In this document: positions 1-8,699 of the stretch, piece by piece | Layout of the letters: the number at the start of each line of letters is the position of its first letter | Numbering within the stretch: the stretch's first letter is position 1 | Assembly (NCBI GenBank): GCA_035652755.1 | Contig: DASRDE010000254.1 | Span: 1-25,912 of the forward strand | DNA from: DASRDE01 sp035652755 | GTDB lineage: Bacteria > Vulcanimicrobiota > Vulcanimicrobiia > Vulcanimicrobiales > Vulcanimicrobiaceae | DNA: 25,912 nucleotides | Direction of reading: 5' to 3' | Notes under the pieces: generated by a model | Databases searched by the model: none | Told to the model about the DNA's origin: nothing | Seen by the model: the letters and a program-made list of their open reading frames with translations, nothing else | Program-made: the position numbers and the translations under genes

Positions 1-423
1 TTGATGGCCGTGGTGCTGCTGTTCGCGGTGGGCCTGGTTGCGGTCATACTCACGCCCTTCACGCTGGGACTAGCGCTGCTGGCGTTCTATCTGTTCTTCA
101 TTTACACGCTGCCCGCCGTGATTATCGGCGGACGCGGCGCGGGTGAGGCGCTGGGCGAGTCCGCGCGCATTGCGGCCAAGAATTTCCTCTCCACGCTCGC
201 CGTCATCGTGCTGCTGGCGATCGCGTTTATCGTGGCCGCATGGCTTACGCGCTTCTTCAACTGGCTGCCGTTACTCGGCGCGATCATCCGGCAGGTGATC
301 ACGCAGGCCGTCGCCGCGTACGCGACCCTGGTGATCGTCGGCGAGTATATGAAGCTGCGTTCCTCGATCGACATGGTCGGCGTCGGGGTACCGCCGACCG
401 CCTCTCCGCCCCCTTCGGCGTAG
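1..423 (+). CDS. C-terminal part of an integral membrane protein (5' cut by window edge)
   Basis: The reading frame is open from the first base, so this is probably the end of a longer protein; the TTG/ATG at the edge need not be the start. The visible 140 residues hold a long hydrophobic stretch (about residues 2-40), a short polar connector rich in Gly/Ala/Ser, a second membrane segment (about 62-82) and a weaker hydrophobic part (about 88-115), then a Pro/Ser-rich tail. The pattern 'LPAVII-G-GAGEALGESARIAAKNF' resembles the repeated unit of multi-pass membrane proteins in the glycerophosphodiesterase membrane-domain/DUF975-like group, but the match is only by feel. No catalytic motif is visible. 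Function unknown; membrane location is well supported. Confidence 0.7.
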   Translation: MMAVVLLFAVGLVAVILTPFTLGLALLAFYLFFIYTLPAVIIGGRGAGEALGESARIAAKNFLSTLAVIVLLAIAFIVAAWLTRFFNWLPLLGAIIRQVITQAVAAYATLVIVGEYMKLRSSIDMVGVGVPPTASPPPSA

Positions 424-431
424 CGGCAAGC

Positions 432-454
432 GGCCGCTGAAACAGAACGCGGCC
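432..454 (+). terminator. weak inverted repeat after the membrane protein gene
   Basis: GGCCGC (432-437) and GCGGCC (449-454) form a perfect 6-bp stem with an 11-base loop, 8 bases after the stop codon and 22 bases before uvrA. There is no T-run after it, so termination would have to be Rho-assisted or the repeat may be chance in GC-rich DNA. Confidence 0.25.
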
Positions 455-476
455 AGGGCGTGTTCAACCACTAGGC

Positions 477-3400
477 ATGCCTGAGACTTCCGCCCCGCTT
501 CGTCCAGCTCGGGAGAATGGAGCCAAGCCGCACGGGCTTGACTCCATTGTCATCAAGGGCGCGCGCGAGCACAACCTCAAGAACATCGACCTGGTTCTGC
601 CGCGCAACCGGCTGATCGTCATTACCGGCTTATCCGGCTCGGGCAAGTCGTCGCTTGCCTTCGATACGATCTACGCCGAAGGCCAGCGGCGGTACGTCGA
701 GTCGCTCTCGTCGTACGCGCGCCAATTTCTCGGCCAAATGGAAAAGCCGGACGTCGATTACATCGAGGGCCTCTCGCCGGCAATCTCGATCGACCAAAAA
801 TCGACGTCGCGCAATCCGCGCTCCACGGTCGGCACCGTCACCGAGATCTACGACTACCTTCGCCTGCTCTTCGCGCGCATCGGCATTCCGCATTGCTACA
901 ATTGCGGGCGCGAGATCAGCTCGCAGAGCAGCGAGCAGATCGTCGATTCCATCATGGAGCTGCCGGAAGGGACGCGGCTGCAGTTGCTCGCACCGCTCGT
1001 GCGCGGACGAAAGGGCGAGTACGCCAAACTCTTCGAGGAGGTCGCAAAGGAGGGCTTCTCGCGCGTCCGGGTCGACGGCGAAACGAAAGAACTTCGTGAG
1101 AAAATCGTCCTGGACAAAAAGCGCAAGCACACGATCGAAGTGATCGTGGACCGCCTGGTCATTAAACCGGACGTGCGCAAGCGGTTGACCGACTCGATCG
1201 AAACGACGCTGCGGCTCTCTACCGGGATCGTAACGGCTGCCGTGGAGCGGCCGGCGGGTTCCCGCCCGCAAGCCGAGGAGCTCACGTTCAGCGAAGCCTT
1301 TGCCTGCGTCTCCTGCGGCCTTTCTTTCGAAGAGCTGGCGCCGCGTCTGTTTTCATTCAACTCGCCGTACGGCGCTTGCCCGGGCTGCAGCGGTTTGGGC
1401 GAAAAGATCGAGATCGATCCCTGGAAAGTCATTCCCGACCGCACCAAATCGATCGCCGAAGGCGCCATCGTGCCGTGGAGCAAGTCGACGGGCGGACGTT
1501 TTCCGTCGATGAATCCGTACTACATGCAGCAGCTCGAGCGCGTGCTGCGCAAGTATCGCGTCAAGACGTCCACCCCTATCAACAAGCTCAGCGACGAGGT
1601 GCTCGACGTCATCCTGTACGGTACGGATCGCGAGCAGAGCTTTTCGTACGAATCGCGATCGGGCTCGGTATGGGAGTACCGCTCGACGTTCGAAGGCGTG
1701 ATCAACAACCTGCAGCGGCGTCACTCTGAGACCTCAAGCGATTACGTCAAGGAAGACATCGAAAAATACATGTCGGCTTCGACGTGCCCGCAGTGCAAGG
1801 GCGCGCGGCTCAAACCCGAGGCGCTCGCGGTGACCGTCGGCGGCGTGAACGTCGACGAGGTCACGCGGATGTCGATCGAGCGCTGCGAACGCTTCTTCCG
1901 CGAATTTAAGCCCAACGAGCGCGAAGAGCAAATCGCGCATCAAGTGCTCAAGGAGATCCGCGGGCGTTTGGGTTTTCTCACGAACGTCGGCTTGAACTAC
2001 CTGACCCTGGCGCGCTCGGCGACGACGCTTTCGGGCGGTGAATCCCAACGGATTCGGCTGGCCACGCAGATCGGCAGCTCGCTCGTGGGCGTGCTCTACA
2101 TCCTGGACGAACCGTCCATCGGGCTCCACCAGCGCGACAACGATCGCCTTCTGGCAACGCTGCGCACGCTGCGCGATTTGGGGAACACGCTGATCGTCGT
2201 CGAGCACGACGAGGATACTATTCGCACGGCCGACGTCGTCGTCGACATCGGTCCGGGAGCCGGTGCCGAAGGCGGCCACATTCTCACCGTCGGATCGCTG
2301 CCCGAGGTCATCGCTCACGCGCAATCTGAGACGGGCGCCTACATTTCGGGGCGCAAATTCATTCCGATTCCCAAGCGGCGGCGCGATCCGCGCGGATGGC
2401 TGCGCGTCAAAGGCGCCAGAGCCAACAACCTGCGGGGCGTCGACGTCGACTTCCCGATCGGCGTCCTGTCGTGCGTCACCGGCGTGAGCGGCAGCGGTAA
2501 GTCCACGCTGGTGAACGAGGTCCTCGTCAAGGCGCTCAATCAGCATCTGCACGGTCACCCAGCGGGCGGTACGTACGGCACCGTCAAAGGCGTCGAAGCA
2601 CTGGACAAAATGGTCGTCATCGACCAGTCGCCGATCGGCCGTACCCCGCGCAGCAACCCCGCGACGTACACGGGTGCGTTCGATCAAATCCGGGAGCTGT
2701 TCTCGCTCGTGCCCGAAGCCAAGATGCGCGGATACACGCCGGGGCGTTTTTCGTTCAACGTCAAAGGCGGCCGCTGCGAATCCTGTCAGGGCGACGGCAT
2801 CATCGAGATCGAGATGCACTTTCTGCCGGACGTCTACGTACCGTGCGAAGTCTGCAAAGGCAAGCGCTATAACGCGCAGACGCTCGAGGTCAAATACAAG
2901 GGAAAGACTATTTCCGACGTGCTGGAGATGCGCGTGGACGAAGCGACCGAGTTCTTCTCGGCTATTCCGCGGATCTTCAACAAGCTGCGGACGATCTGCG
3001 ACGTCGGCCTGGGATACATCAAGATGGGGCAGCCCGCAACGACCCTCTCGGGCGGCGAAGCGCAGCGCGTCAAACTTGCAACGGAACTCTCGCGCCGTTC
3101 GACGGGGCGCACCTTCTACGTGCTCGACGAACCCACGACCGGACTGCACTTCGCCGACATTCACAAGTTGCTCGAAGTGCTGCAGCGCCTCGTTCAGACG
3201 GGCAACACGGTCCTGGTCATCGAGCACAATCTGGACGTGATTAAAACGGCCGATTACCTCATCGACTTAGGCCCGGAGGGCGGCGATCGAGGCGGGACGG
3301 TCGTCGGCGTCGGTACGCCCGAAGTGCTGGCGCTCAACGAGCATTCGTACACAGGCCAATACTTGGGCCCGGTGCTGCAGGATCAGCGAGCCGTCGGGCA

Positions 3401-3506
3401 TCGCCACGCGGACGCGCACTCGGTCGACGAATTGGAGCGCGAGAACCTGCGCGTCTTGGACGACTTGGCCAAGGGCGGGAGGATTGCGGTCGAGCGCGCA
3501 TCATGA
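477..3506 (+). CDS. uvrA: UvrABC excision nuclease subunit A
   Basis: UvrA is the damage-sensing ATPase of nucleotide excision repair; it loads UvrB at lesions. Two ABC modules are complete: Walker A GLSGSGKSS at 51-59 and GVSGSGKST at 669-677, signatures LSGGESQR and LSGGEAQR, Walker B-like LYILDEPS and FYVLDEPT. Cys pairs C277/C280 with C301/C304, and C767/C770 with C790/C793, are the two zinc modules; a third pair (CYNCG) lies near 140. At 1009 aa it is longer than the usual ~940: about 20 extra residues precede the normal 'IVIKGAREHNLKN' opening and about 45 charged residues follow the usual C-terminal end. The ATG at 477 has only a weak ribosome site, so the exact start is uncertain. First gene of the run to 6825. 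Confidence 0.98.
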   Translation: MPETSAPLRPARENGAKPHGLDSIVIKGAREHNLKNIDLVLPRNRLIVITGLSGSGKSSLAFDTIYAEGQRRYVESLSSYARQFLGQMEKPDVDYIEGLSPAISIDQKSTSRNPRSTVGTVTEIYDYLRLLFARIGIPHCYNCGREISSQSSEQIVDSIMELPEGTRLQLLAPLVRGRKGEYAKLFEEVAKEGFSRVRVDGETKELREKIVLDKKRKHTIEVIVDRLVIKPDVRKRLTDSIETTLRLSTGIVTAAVERPAGSRPQAEELTFSEAFACVSCGLSFEELAPRLFSFNSPYGACPGCSGLGEKIEIDPWKVIPDRTKSIAEGAIVPWSKSTGGRFPSMNPYYMQQLERVLRKYRVKTSTPINKLSDEVLDVILYGTDREQSFSYESRSGSVWEYRSTFEGVINNLQRRHSETSSDYVKEDIEKYMSASTCPQCKGARLKPEALAVTVGGVNVDEVTRMSIERCERFFREFKPNEREEQIAHQVLKEIRGRLGFLTNVGLNYLTLARSATTLSGGESQRIRLATQIGSSLVGVLYILDEPSIGLHQRDNDRLLATLRTLRDLGNTLIVVEHDEDTIRTADVVVDIGPGAGAEGGHILTVGSLPEVIAHAQSETGAYISGRKFIPIPKRRRDPRGWLRVKGARANNLRGVDVDFPIGVLSCVTGVSGSGKSTLVNEVLVKALNQHLHGHPAGGTYGTVKGVEALDKMVVIDQSPIGRTPRSNPATYTGAFDQIRELFSLVPEAKMRGYTPGRFSFNVKGGRCESCQGDGIIEIEMHFLPDVYVPCEVCKGKRYNAQTLEVKYKGKTISDVLEMRVDEATEFFSAIPRIFNKLRTICDVGLGYIKMGQPATTLSGGEAQRVKLATELSRRSTGRTFYVLDEPTTGLHFADIHKLLEVLQRLVQTGNTVLVIEHNLDVIKTADYLIDLGPEGGDRGGTVVGVGTPEVLALNEHSYTGQYLGPVLQDQRAVGHRHADAHSVDELERENLRVLDDLAKGGRIAVERAS

Positions 3507-3513
3507 TGCGTGC

Positions 3514-3885
3514 ATGACGCAGTTCCGGGTAGCGATGCTCGTCTGCGCGGAGTTGCGCCGTTCGCGCGACTTCTACCGCGACGTGCTGGGCCTGAAGGTT
3601 AGAACCGACAACTCCCCGCACTGGGTCGACTTCGATTTGGGCAGCGGCGCATCGCTCGTGCTCCATCAGCGCAGCGAGCTGCTTGCGGTTCGCCCCGGCT
3701 CGCTGCAGCTGGGCTTTACGGTCGAGAGCGTCGATTCGTTCGTCGCGGACTGCGCTGCGCTCAGCGTCCCGGTTTTTCAAGATCCCTACGACGAAACGTC
3801 CGGACGAGTCGCCGTCATCGGCGATCCCGACGGCTACCCGATTCAAATTGTGAGCGCCTCGCGCACCCGCCGCGCGAAAGCATGA
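3514..3885 (+). CDS. VOC-superfamily (glyoxalase/bleomycin-resistance fold) protein
   Basis: A 123-residue protein with the vicinal-oxygen-chelate pattern: an opening beta strand, 'SRDFYRDVLGLKV' helix (about 14-27), a central pair of strands (WVDFDLGSGASLVLH), and the closing 'VIGDPDGYPIQIV' strand typical of the second beta-alpha-beta-beta-beta unit. Members bind a metal and act in isomerisation, epoxide opening or dioxygenation, or simply bind ligands; substrate cannot be told from sequence. The start at 3514 is 7 bases after the uvrA stop and is preferred over an in-frame ATG at 3484, which lies inside uvrA and would add ten non-homologous residues. Its stop overlaps the ligA start (ATGA), so it is translated with its neighbours. 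Probably a passenger in the repair operon. Confidence 0.85.
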   Translation: MTQFRVAMLVCAELRRSRDFYRDVLGLKVRTDNSPHWVDFDLGSGASLVLHQRSELLAVRPGSLQLGFTVESVDSFVADCAALSVPVFQDPYDETSGRVAVIGDPDGYPIQIVSASRTRRAKA

Positions 3886-5891
3886 AGGCCAAGCAGCCCT
3901 CCGCGCGCGTCGCCGAGCTGCACCAAGCAATCGACGAAGCGAACTACCGCTATTACGTCCTTGACGATCCGCAGATCACGGATGCCGAGTACGACGATCT
4001 GCTTCGCGAACTGATCGACCTCGAGCAGCGCTATCCGGAACTGCGCACCGGCGATTCGCCGACGCAGCGCGTGGGCGCGGCGCCGGCCGACAAGTTTGCT
4101 CCCTACGAACACCGCGTACCGATGCTCAGCTTGGCCAACGCGGTCACTCAGGAAGAGCTGCGGGCGTTCGACGAGCGGGTGCGTAAGCTGGCCGGCGGCG
4201 CGGTGAGCTACGTCGCGGAGCTGAAGATCGACGGATTGGCCACGTCGCTGCGTTACGCGGGCGGCGCGCTCGAGCGCGGCGGTACGCGCGGGGACGGGCG
4301 CACGGGCGAAGAGGTCACGGCCAATTTGCGCACGATCGGATCGATTCCGCTGCGCCTGCGCTCGAGCCGGCGGATGCCCGAGGAGATCGAGGTTCGCGGC
4401 GAGGTCTATCTTCGCAAGAGCGACTTTGAAACGCTCAACCGCGGCCGCGAGCGCGAAGGCCTGCCGGTCTTTGCCAATCCGCGCAACGCAGCGGCAGGCG
4501 GCGTACGTCAGTTGGATCCGAAACTGACCAAGGCGCGCCGGCTCTCGTTTTTCGCGTACTCCATCGGTGAACTGCGGATGAAGTCTGCGGCGCCTCGGAC
4601 GCAATGGGAAGCGTTGGAACTGCTCAAGGAACTCGGCTTTGCCGTCAACCCGCACATTGCACGCTGCCCCGGCATCGACGAAGTGATTGCCTATTGCTCG
4701 CAATGGGAGGCACGGCGCGACGAGCTCGATTACGAGATCGACGGCGTCGTGGTCAAAGCCGACGACTTGGCCGTGCAAGAGCGTTTGGGCGCCGCCGGGC
4801 GGGATCCGCGCTGGGCGATCGCGTTCAAATTCAAGGCGCGCGAGGCGCGGACGAAACTGCGCGACATCGTCATCACCGTCGGACGCACGGGCACGCTCAA
4901 CCCGAGCGCAGTCCTGGAACCGGTAAAGATCGGCGGCGTCACGGTGCAGAACGCCACGCTGCACAACGCCGAGTACATCGCGTCGAACGACATCCGCGTC
5001 GGCGACGTCGTCCTGGTCGTTCGCGCCGGCGACGTGATCCCGCGCGTCGTGGGACCGATTCTGAGCGAGCGCAAGGGCAATCCGCGCAAATTCGTCATGC
5101 CCGATCGGTGTCCGGTCTGCGGCTCGGACGTCGATCATCCGCCGGGGGAGGCGATGTCGCGCTGCACCAACGCCGCGTGTCCGGCGCAGGTCTTCGAGCG
5201 CGTTCGCCATTTCTGCTCGCGGGGTGCGATGGACATCGAAGGGATCGGCGACGTCATGGCCGGGCAGTTGACCGAACTCGGCCTGGTACGGGACATCGCC
5301 GACGTCTACGCGCTGGACGAGCAGCAGCTCGCGAAGGTGCCGCGCACGGGTGAAAAAACGATCGCCAACCTTTTGCGCAACATCGAAGCCTCGAAGACGC
5401 GCGGCCTCGCTCGGCTGCTCACCGGTTTGGGAATTCGGTTCGTCGGTACGCAGACGGCGCAGATTTTGGCCGGCGATTTCGGAAGCTTGGACGCGCTGGC
5501 CGGCGCGAGCACCGAAGAGCTGCAGCAGAGCGAAGGCATCGGCCCGGAGGTTGCCGCCAGCGTGCATCTCTTTTTCGCGCAGCCGGCCAATCTGGAGATG
5601 ATCGAACGTCTGCGCGCCGCGGGGGTGCAGATGACGGCGCCCAAACGCGCGCGGCAAGCCGCGGGCAAATTCGCGGGCAAGACGTTCGTCTTGACCGGGA
5701 CGCTGCCCACGCTGACGCGCGAGGAAGCGACGGCGCTGATTACCGAGGCAGGCGGCAAAGTGACGGGATCCGTGAGTAAAAAAACCGATTTCGTCGTTGC
5801 CGGGGACGAAGCGGGGAGCAAATTGACCAAAGCGCAGAGTTTGGGAATCGCGGTCGTCGACGAGGACGCGCTGCGCGCGATGCTGCGATGA
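3882..5891 (+). CDS. ligA: NAD-dependent DNA ligase
   Basis: Seals nicks during replication and repair using NAD+. The 669-residue length and domain order are standard: Ia domain with 'YRYYVLDDPQITDAEYD', adenylation domain with the AMP-accepting lysine K115 in ELKIDG, OB fold, a four-cysteine zinc finger (C410, C413, C428, C433), helix-hairpin-helix repeats (about 445-580) and a C-terminal BRCT domain (about 592-669, 'GKTFVLTGTLPTLTREEA'). The ATG overlaps the upstream VOC stop as ATGA and the stop region overlaps the next gene the same way, which implies translational coupling. The pairing with uvrA is consistent with nucleotide excision repair, where ligase closes the repaired patch. No motif is missing. 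Confidence 0.98.
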   Translation: MKAKQPSARVAELHQAIDEANYRYYVLDDPQITDAEYDDLLRELIDLEQRYPELRTGDSPTQRVGAAPADKFAPYEHRVPMLSLANAVTQEELRAFDERVRKLAGGAVSYVAELKIDGLATSLRYAGGALERGGTRGDGRTGEEVTANLRTIGSIPLRLRSSRRMPEEIEVRGEVYLRKSDFETLNRGREREGLPVFANPRNAAAGGVRQLDPKLTKARRLSFFAYSIGELRMKSAAPRTQWEALELLKELGFAVNPHIARCPGIDEVIAYCSQWEARRDELDYEIDGVVVKADDLAVQERLGAAGRDPRWAIAFKFKAREARTKLRDIVITVGRTGTLNPSAVLEPVKIGGVTVQNATLHNAEYIASNDIRVGDVVLVVRAGDVIPRVVGPILSERKGNPRKFVMPDRCPVCGSDVDHPPGEAMSRCTNAACPAQVFERVRHFCSRGAMDIEGIGDVMAGQLTELGLVRDIADVYALDEQQLAKVPRTGEKTIANLLRNIEASKTRGLARLLTGLGIRFVGTQTAQILAGDFGSLDALAGASTEELQQSEGIGPEVAASVHLFFAQPANLEMIERLRAAGVQMTAPKRARQAAGKFAGKTFVLTGTLPTLTREEATALITEAGGKVTGSVSKKTDFVVAGDEAGSKLTKAQSLGIAVVDEDALRAMLR

Positions 5892-6244
5892 AGTATACCT
5901 GCCCGTGCTGCGGGTACCGCGTCTTTGCCGCGCCGCCGGGCAGCGGGGATCTCTGCCCAATCTGCGGCTGGCGCGACGACGCGATGCACCTGCGTTTTCC
6001 GTCGTTCGGCGGCATGCCGAACGCAATTTCGCTGATCGACGCGCAACTCAACTACGAACTGATCGGCGCGAAAGATCCCGCGGCGCTGCAATCGGTCCGG
6101 CCGCCCGCCGCCGGCGACCAGCGGGATCCGGATTGGCGCCCCATCGACTCCGACGTCGACGACGTGCTCCTGCCGCCGGTCGATTTCGACGCGCTGACGC
6201 CCAAAGCACCGCACGAGCTGTACTACTGGCTTCCGCGAACGTGA
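5888..6244 (+). CDS. CPCC-type cysteine-rich protein
   Basis: A 118-residue protein beginning MKYTCPCCGYR and continuing with LCPICGWRDD, two CxxC pairs that look like a small zinc ribbon, followed by 'FGGMPNAISLIDAQLNY'. This arrangement (CPCCGY ... CPxC.W.DD ... pN.iSL.eAq.Ny) matches the bacterial CPCC cysteine-rich family, whose function is unknown to me beyond likely metal binding. The family core ends near residue 60; the remaining ~55 residues are acidic and proline-rich with no domain I recognise. It starts inside the ligA stop (ATGA overlap) and its own stop overlaps the next start (GTGA), so it is made with ligA. Cytoplasmic: no signal peptide. Confidence 0.85.
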   Translation: MKYTCPCCGYRVFAAPPGSGDLCPICGWRDDAMHLRFPSFGGMPNAISLIDAQLNYELIGAKDPAALQSVRPPAAGDQRDPDWRPIDSDVDDVLLPPVDFDALTPKAPHELYYWLPRT

Positions 6245-6825
6245 TCGTCCTGGGTGTGATCTCCGACACCCACATGCCGCGTATGGCCAAAGCGCTTCCG
6301 AAGGCGCTGATCGACGGACTGCGCAAGCATCGCATCGACCTGCTCGTGCATTGCGGCGATATGGTGAGCGAAAGTGCGATCCCGCTGTTTGAGAGTGTAG
6401 CGCCTTTCGAGGCGGTTGCCGGGAACAACGATCCGCCGCAGATCGTGAAGCGGTACGGCCGCAAGAAAATTTTGACCGCAGGCGGCGTTCGGATCGGTTT
6501 GGTTCACGGCGACGGCGCCCGGAGCGGCTGGAGTACGCCCCAGCATGCATTTGAGCAGTTTGCCGGCGCAGGCGTGCAAGCAGTGCTTTTCGGCCACTCG
6601 CATATCCCGTATTGCCGCACGCGCGGCGGCGTTTTGTTGTTCAATCCGGGTTCGCCCACGGACAAGCGGCTAAACCCGCGCTATTCGTACGGCATTCTCC
6701 GCATCTCCGGCGCCGCCGTCGCGGGCAGTCTGCACTATTACTTCTCAAAGTCGCCGATCTCCTTAGAATATTCGCGTCAGCGTTTCGCCCTGGCCGCCGC
6801 CGCCCGGCAGCGACGCAGGCAGTGA
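6241..6825 (+). CDS. YfcE/MJ0936-family metallophosphoesterase
   Basis: A 194-residue calcineurin-like phosphoesterase. All metal-site motifs are present: D9-x-H11 (ISDTH), GD at 39-40 (HCGDM), GNND at 61-64, H89 (LVHGDG) and GHSH at 118-121. Relatives are Mn-dependent phosphodiesterases active on artificial substrates; the natural substrate is unclear. The GTG at 6241 overlaps the previous stop (GTGA) and places the first motif at the usual distance from the N terminus; an upstream extension would run through the CPCC gene. The last ~21 residues (basic, Ala/Arg/Gln-rich) run past the normal fold and overlap the end of the opposite-strand NAD(P)HX repair gene. Confidence 0.92.
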   Translation: MIVLGVISDTHMPRMAKALPKALIDGLRKHRIDLLVHCGDMVSESAIPLFESVAPFEAVAGNNDPPQIVKRYGRKKILTAGGVRIGLVHGDGARSGWSTPQHAFEQFAGAGVQAVLFGHSHIPYCRTRGGVLLFNPGSPTDKRLNPRYSYGILRISGAAVAGSLHYYFSKSPISLEYSRQRFALAAAARQRRRQ

Positions 6826-8286
6826 CTCGAACACGTCGCGGGCGATAACGCCGCGCGGACGGGCGATTGCGGCGTGCCGTGCGGCAAGCCCGTGCCAGTA
6901 TGCCCCGGCGCGGGCGGCGTCTACCGGTGACAAGCCTTGCGCGAGCAGCGTCGCGATGATGCCGGTGAGCACGTCGCCGGTTCCGGCTGTTGCGAGCGCG
7001 GATGAGCCCGTCGTGTTCACGTGCAGCGTCGAACCGTCGTAGACGAGCGTCGCCTGGCCTTTTAGCAGTGTCGTGACGCCGGTGCGATCGACGAATTCAC
7101 GCAGACGCGCAATGCGATCGCGCTCCTGCACGGTGCCTTTTCCCGAGAGCCTGGCGAACTCGCCCGCATGCGGGGTGAGCACCACGCGCTTTTCGCGCAG
7201 CAGATCGAGATGCTTGGCGAAATGGAAGAGTCCGCTTGCGTCGATGACCATGGGCAGCTGCGTGCGCGCGCAAAAGGCGCGGACGATCTCCCCGGTGCGA
7301 TCGTCCAAGCCCAGCCCCGGCCCGATGGCGACAGACGACGATCGCTTGGCGATCTCGAGCAGATCGGCGACGGCAGCCTCCACGCTCGCGCGCGAGTCGA
7401 TCGTCGTGACGACCTGTTCGATCAAATGCATGCGCAGCGCGGGTGCCGCCTGTTCCGGGGTCGCGACGGTAACGTAGCCGGCTCCCGCTCGCGCCGCGCC
7501 CATCGCGCACAGCACGGCCGCGCCCGGGAACTGCGCGGAGCCGGCGATTACCAGCGGTGCGCCGGACGATCGTTTGTCCGCGCCGGCTGCGCGCTCCGGG
7601 AGCAGGGCAAGGAATTCATCGGCGGCGAGCGCTTCGATTGCGGAGTGCTCCTCGGCGATCGTTTCGGGCGGCATGCCGATGTCGCCGAGCCACAGTTCTC
7701 CGGCGTATTCGCGCGCCGGCGAGAGCAGCAAACCCAGCTTCAGCGCGCCTAAGGTGACCGTTGCGGTTGCGCGCAGTGCGGGCTCGACGACGTCGCCGGT
7801 GTCCGCATCGATCCCCGGCGGGATGTCGATCGCCAGAACCGGTACGCCGCACGCGTTGAGCGCGTCGATTGCGGCCGCGTAACGTCCCGTCAGCGGCAGA
7901 CGCGCGCCCGTGCCCACGATTCCGGCGATTGCCAGCGTGCAGCCCTGCAGCGCCGCGGCGGCTTCGGCTTGCGAATTGGGAAACGGCAGCACTCGCACGC
8001 CGGAGACTCGCGCTTCGTGTTCGGCGTCCGCGCGCGCGGCGGACGGGTGCGGCGCGGGCTCCGCGTAGATTTCGCGCTCGAATCCTTGCAGGCGCGCCAG
8101 CGCGGCGAACGCGTCGCCGCCGTTGTTTCCAGGCCCCGCGAATGCGGCGATCCTGCCCTCGCCCGCGTTGCGGCGCGCGATCGCTGCGATGCGTTCGCCG
8201 GCGGCGCGCATCAGCGGCACGTCTCCGGCAATCGAACACGCCCGCGCATCGGCCGCGCGCATCTGCGCCGCCGTCAAGACCTTCAT
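6763..8286 (-). CDS. nnrDE: Bifunctional NAD(P)H-hydrate epimerase / ADP-dependent NAD(P)H-hydrate dehydratase
   Basis: Repairs the hydrated, inactive forms of NADH and NADPH. Residues 1 to about 215 are the YjeF-N epimerase, with GPGNNGGDAF at 51-60 (usually GNNGGDG) and IDIPPGIDADTG. Residues about 225-507 are the ribokinase-like dehydratase, with TPHAGEFARL, the KGQATLVYDG strand and the ATP/ADP-site GTGD at 435-438. The 507-aa length fits the fused enzyme. The ATG at 8286 is chosen because it overlaps the acpS stop (TAATG) and gives the normal MKVLTAAQMRAAD opening; a longer open frame upstream is the acpS gene read in the wrong frame. It ends 63 bases inside the convergent phosphodiesterase gene. 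Confidence 0.95.
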   Translation of the reverse strand: MKVLTAAQMRAADARACSIAGDVPLMRAAGERIAAIARRNAGEGRIAAFAGPGNNGGDAFAALARLQGFEREIYAEPAPHPSAARADAEHEARVSGVRVLPFPNSQAEAAAALQGCTLAIAGIVGTGARLPLTGRYAAAIDALNACGVPVLAIDIPPGIDADTGDVVEPALRATATVTLGALKLGLLLSPAREYAGELWLGDIGMPPETIAEEHSAIEALAADEFLALLPERAAGADKRSSGAPLVIAGSAQFPGAAVLCAMGAARAGAGYVTVATPEQAAPALRMHLIEQVVTTIDSRASVEAAVADLLEIAKRSSSVAIGPGLGLDDRTGEIVRAFCARTQLPMVIDASGLFHFAKHLDLLREKRVVLTPHAGEFARLSGKGTVQERDRIARLREFVDRTGVTTLLKGQATLVYDGSTLHVNTTGSSALATAGTGDVLTGIIATLLAQGLSPVDAARAGAYWHGLAARHAAIARPRGVIARDVFESLPASLPGGGGQGETLTRIF

Positions 8287-8657
8287 TATAATGAGGGCCC
8301 TTCGAGCACCACGACGGCGGCGGCCATCGAGGCAGTATGCGTAATGGTGACGTGAATCGCCGTCACGCCCCGCTCGGCGGGAAGCCGTGCCGCGCGGCCG
8401 AGCAGCGCAATGGCAGGACGTCCGCTGCTCGCGTGAGTAACGCCGATCTGACGCCACGGGATTGCATGGCCGAACGCCTTGCGCGTCGCCTCTTTCGCGG
8501 CGAAAAATCCGGCAAACCGCTCGGCGCGATGACGCTTGCGCATCGCGTAGGCGACTTCTTCTTCGGTGTACACTTTGCGGGCGAACCACGCGAGCTTCTC
8601 GCCGTCCAACCGGTAACGCGCGACCTCCGCCAAGTCGATGCCGATCCCTAAAAGCAT
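8286..8657 (-). CDS. acpS: Holo-[acyl-carrier-protein] synthase
   Basis: Transfers 4'-phosphopantetheine from CoA to acyl carrier protein, activating fatty acid synthesis. The 123-residue length and both family motifs fit: GIGIDLAEVARY at 4-15 (Mg-binding Asp) and FFAAKEATRKAFG in the middle, with 'VTITHTASMAAAVVV' near the end. The ATG at 8657 gives the standard MLLGIGID start; the frame stays open far upstream but only antisense to other genes. Its stop overlaps the nnrDE start, an arrangement also common in other bacteria where acpS and the YjeF-type gene are neighbours. It is divergent from the metalloprotease gene at 8700 with only 42 bases between. Confidence 0.97.
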   Translation of the reverse strand: MLLGIGIDLAEVARYRLDGEKLAWFARKVYTEEEVAYAMRKRHRAERFAGFFAAKEATRKAFGHAIPWRQIGVTHASSGRPAIALLGRAARLPAERGVTAIHVTITHTASMAAAVVVLEGPSL

Positions 8658-8699
8658 GCGGGGCGTGTTCGCGGCCGCGTCGAAAGAGACCGCCCAAGG

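Noticed and set aside
424..476. True intrinsic terminator before uvrA
   Set aside because: A 6-bp inverted repeat without T-run is weak in GC-rich sequence; kept only as a low-confidence entry.
1734..3227. 497-codon open frame antisense to uvrA
   Set aside because: Same codon-shadow pattern; no recognisable domain, and uvrA is unambiguous.
3843..6026. 727-codon open frame antisense to ligA
   Set aside because: Arginine-rich, low-complexity translation with no family motifs. It is the mirror frame of a well-supported gene in GC-rich DNA.
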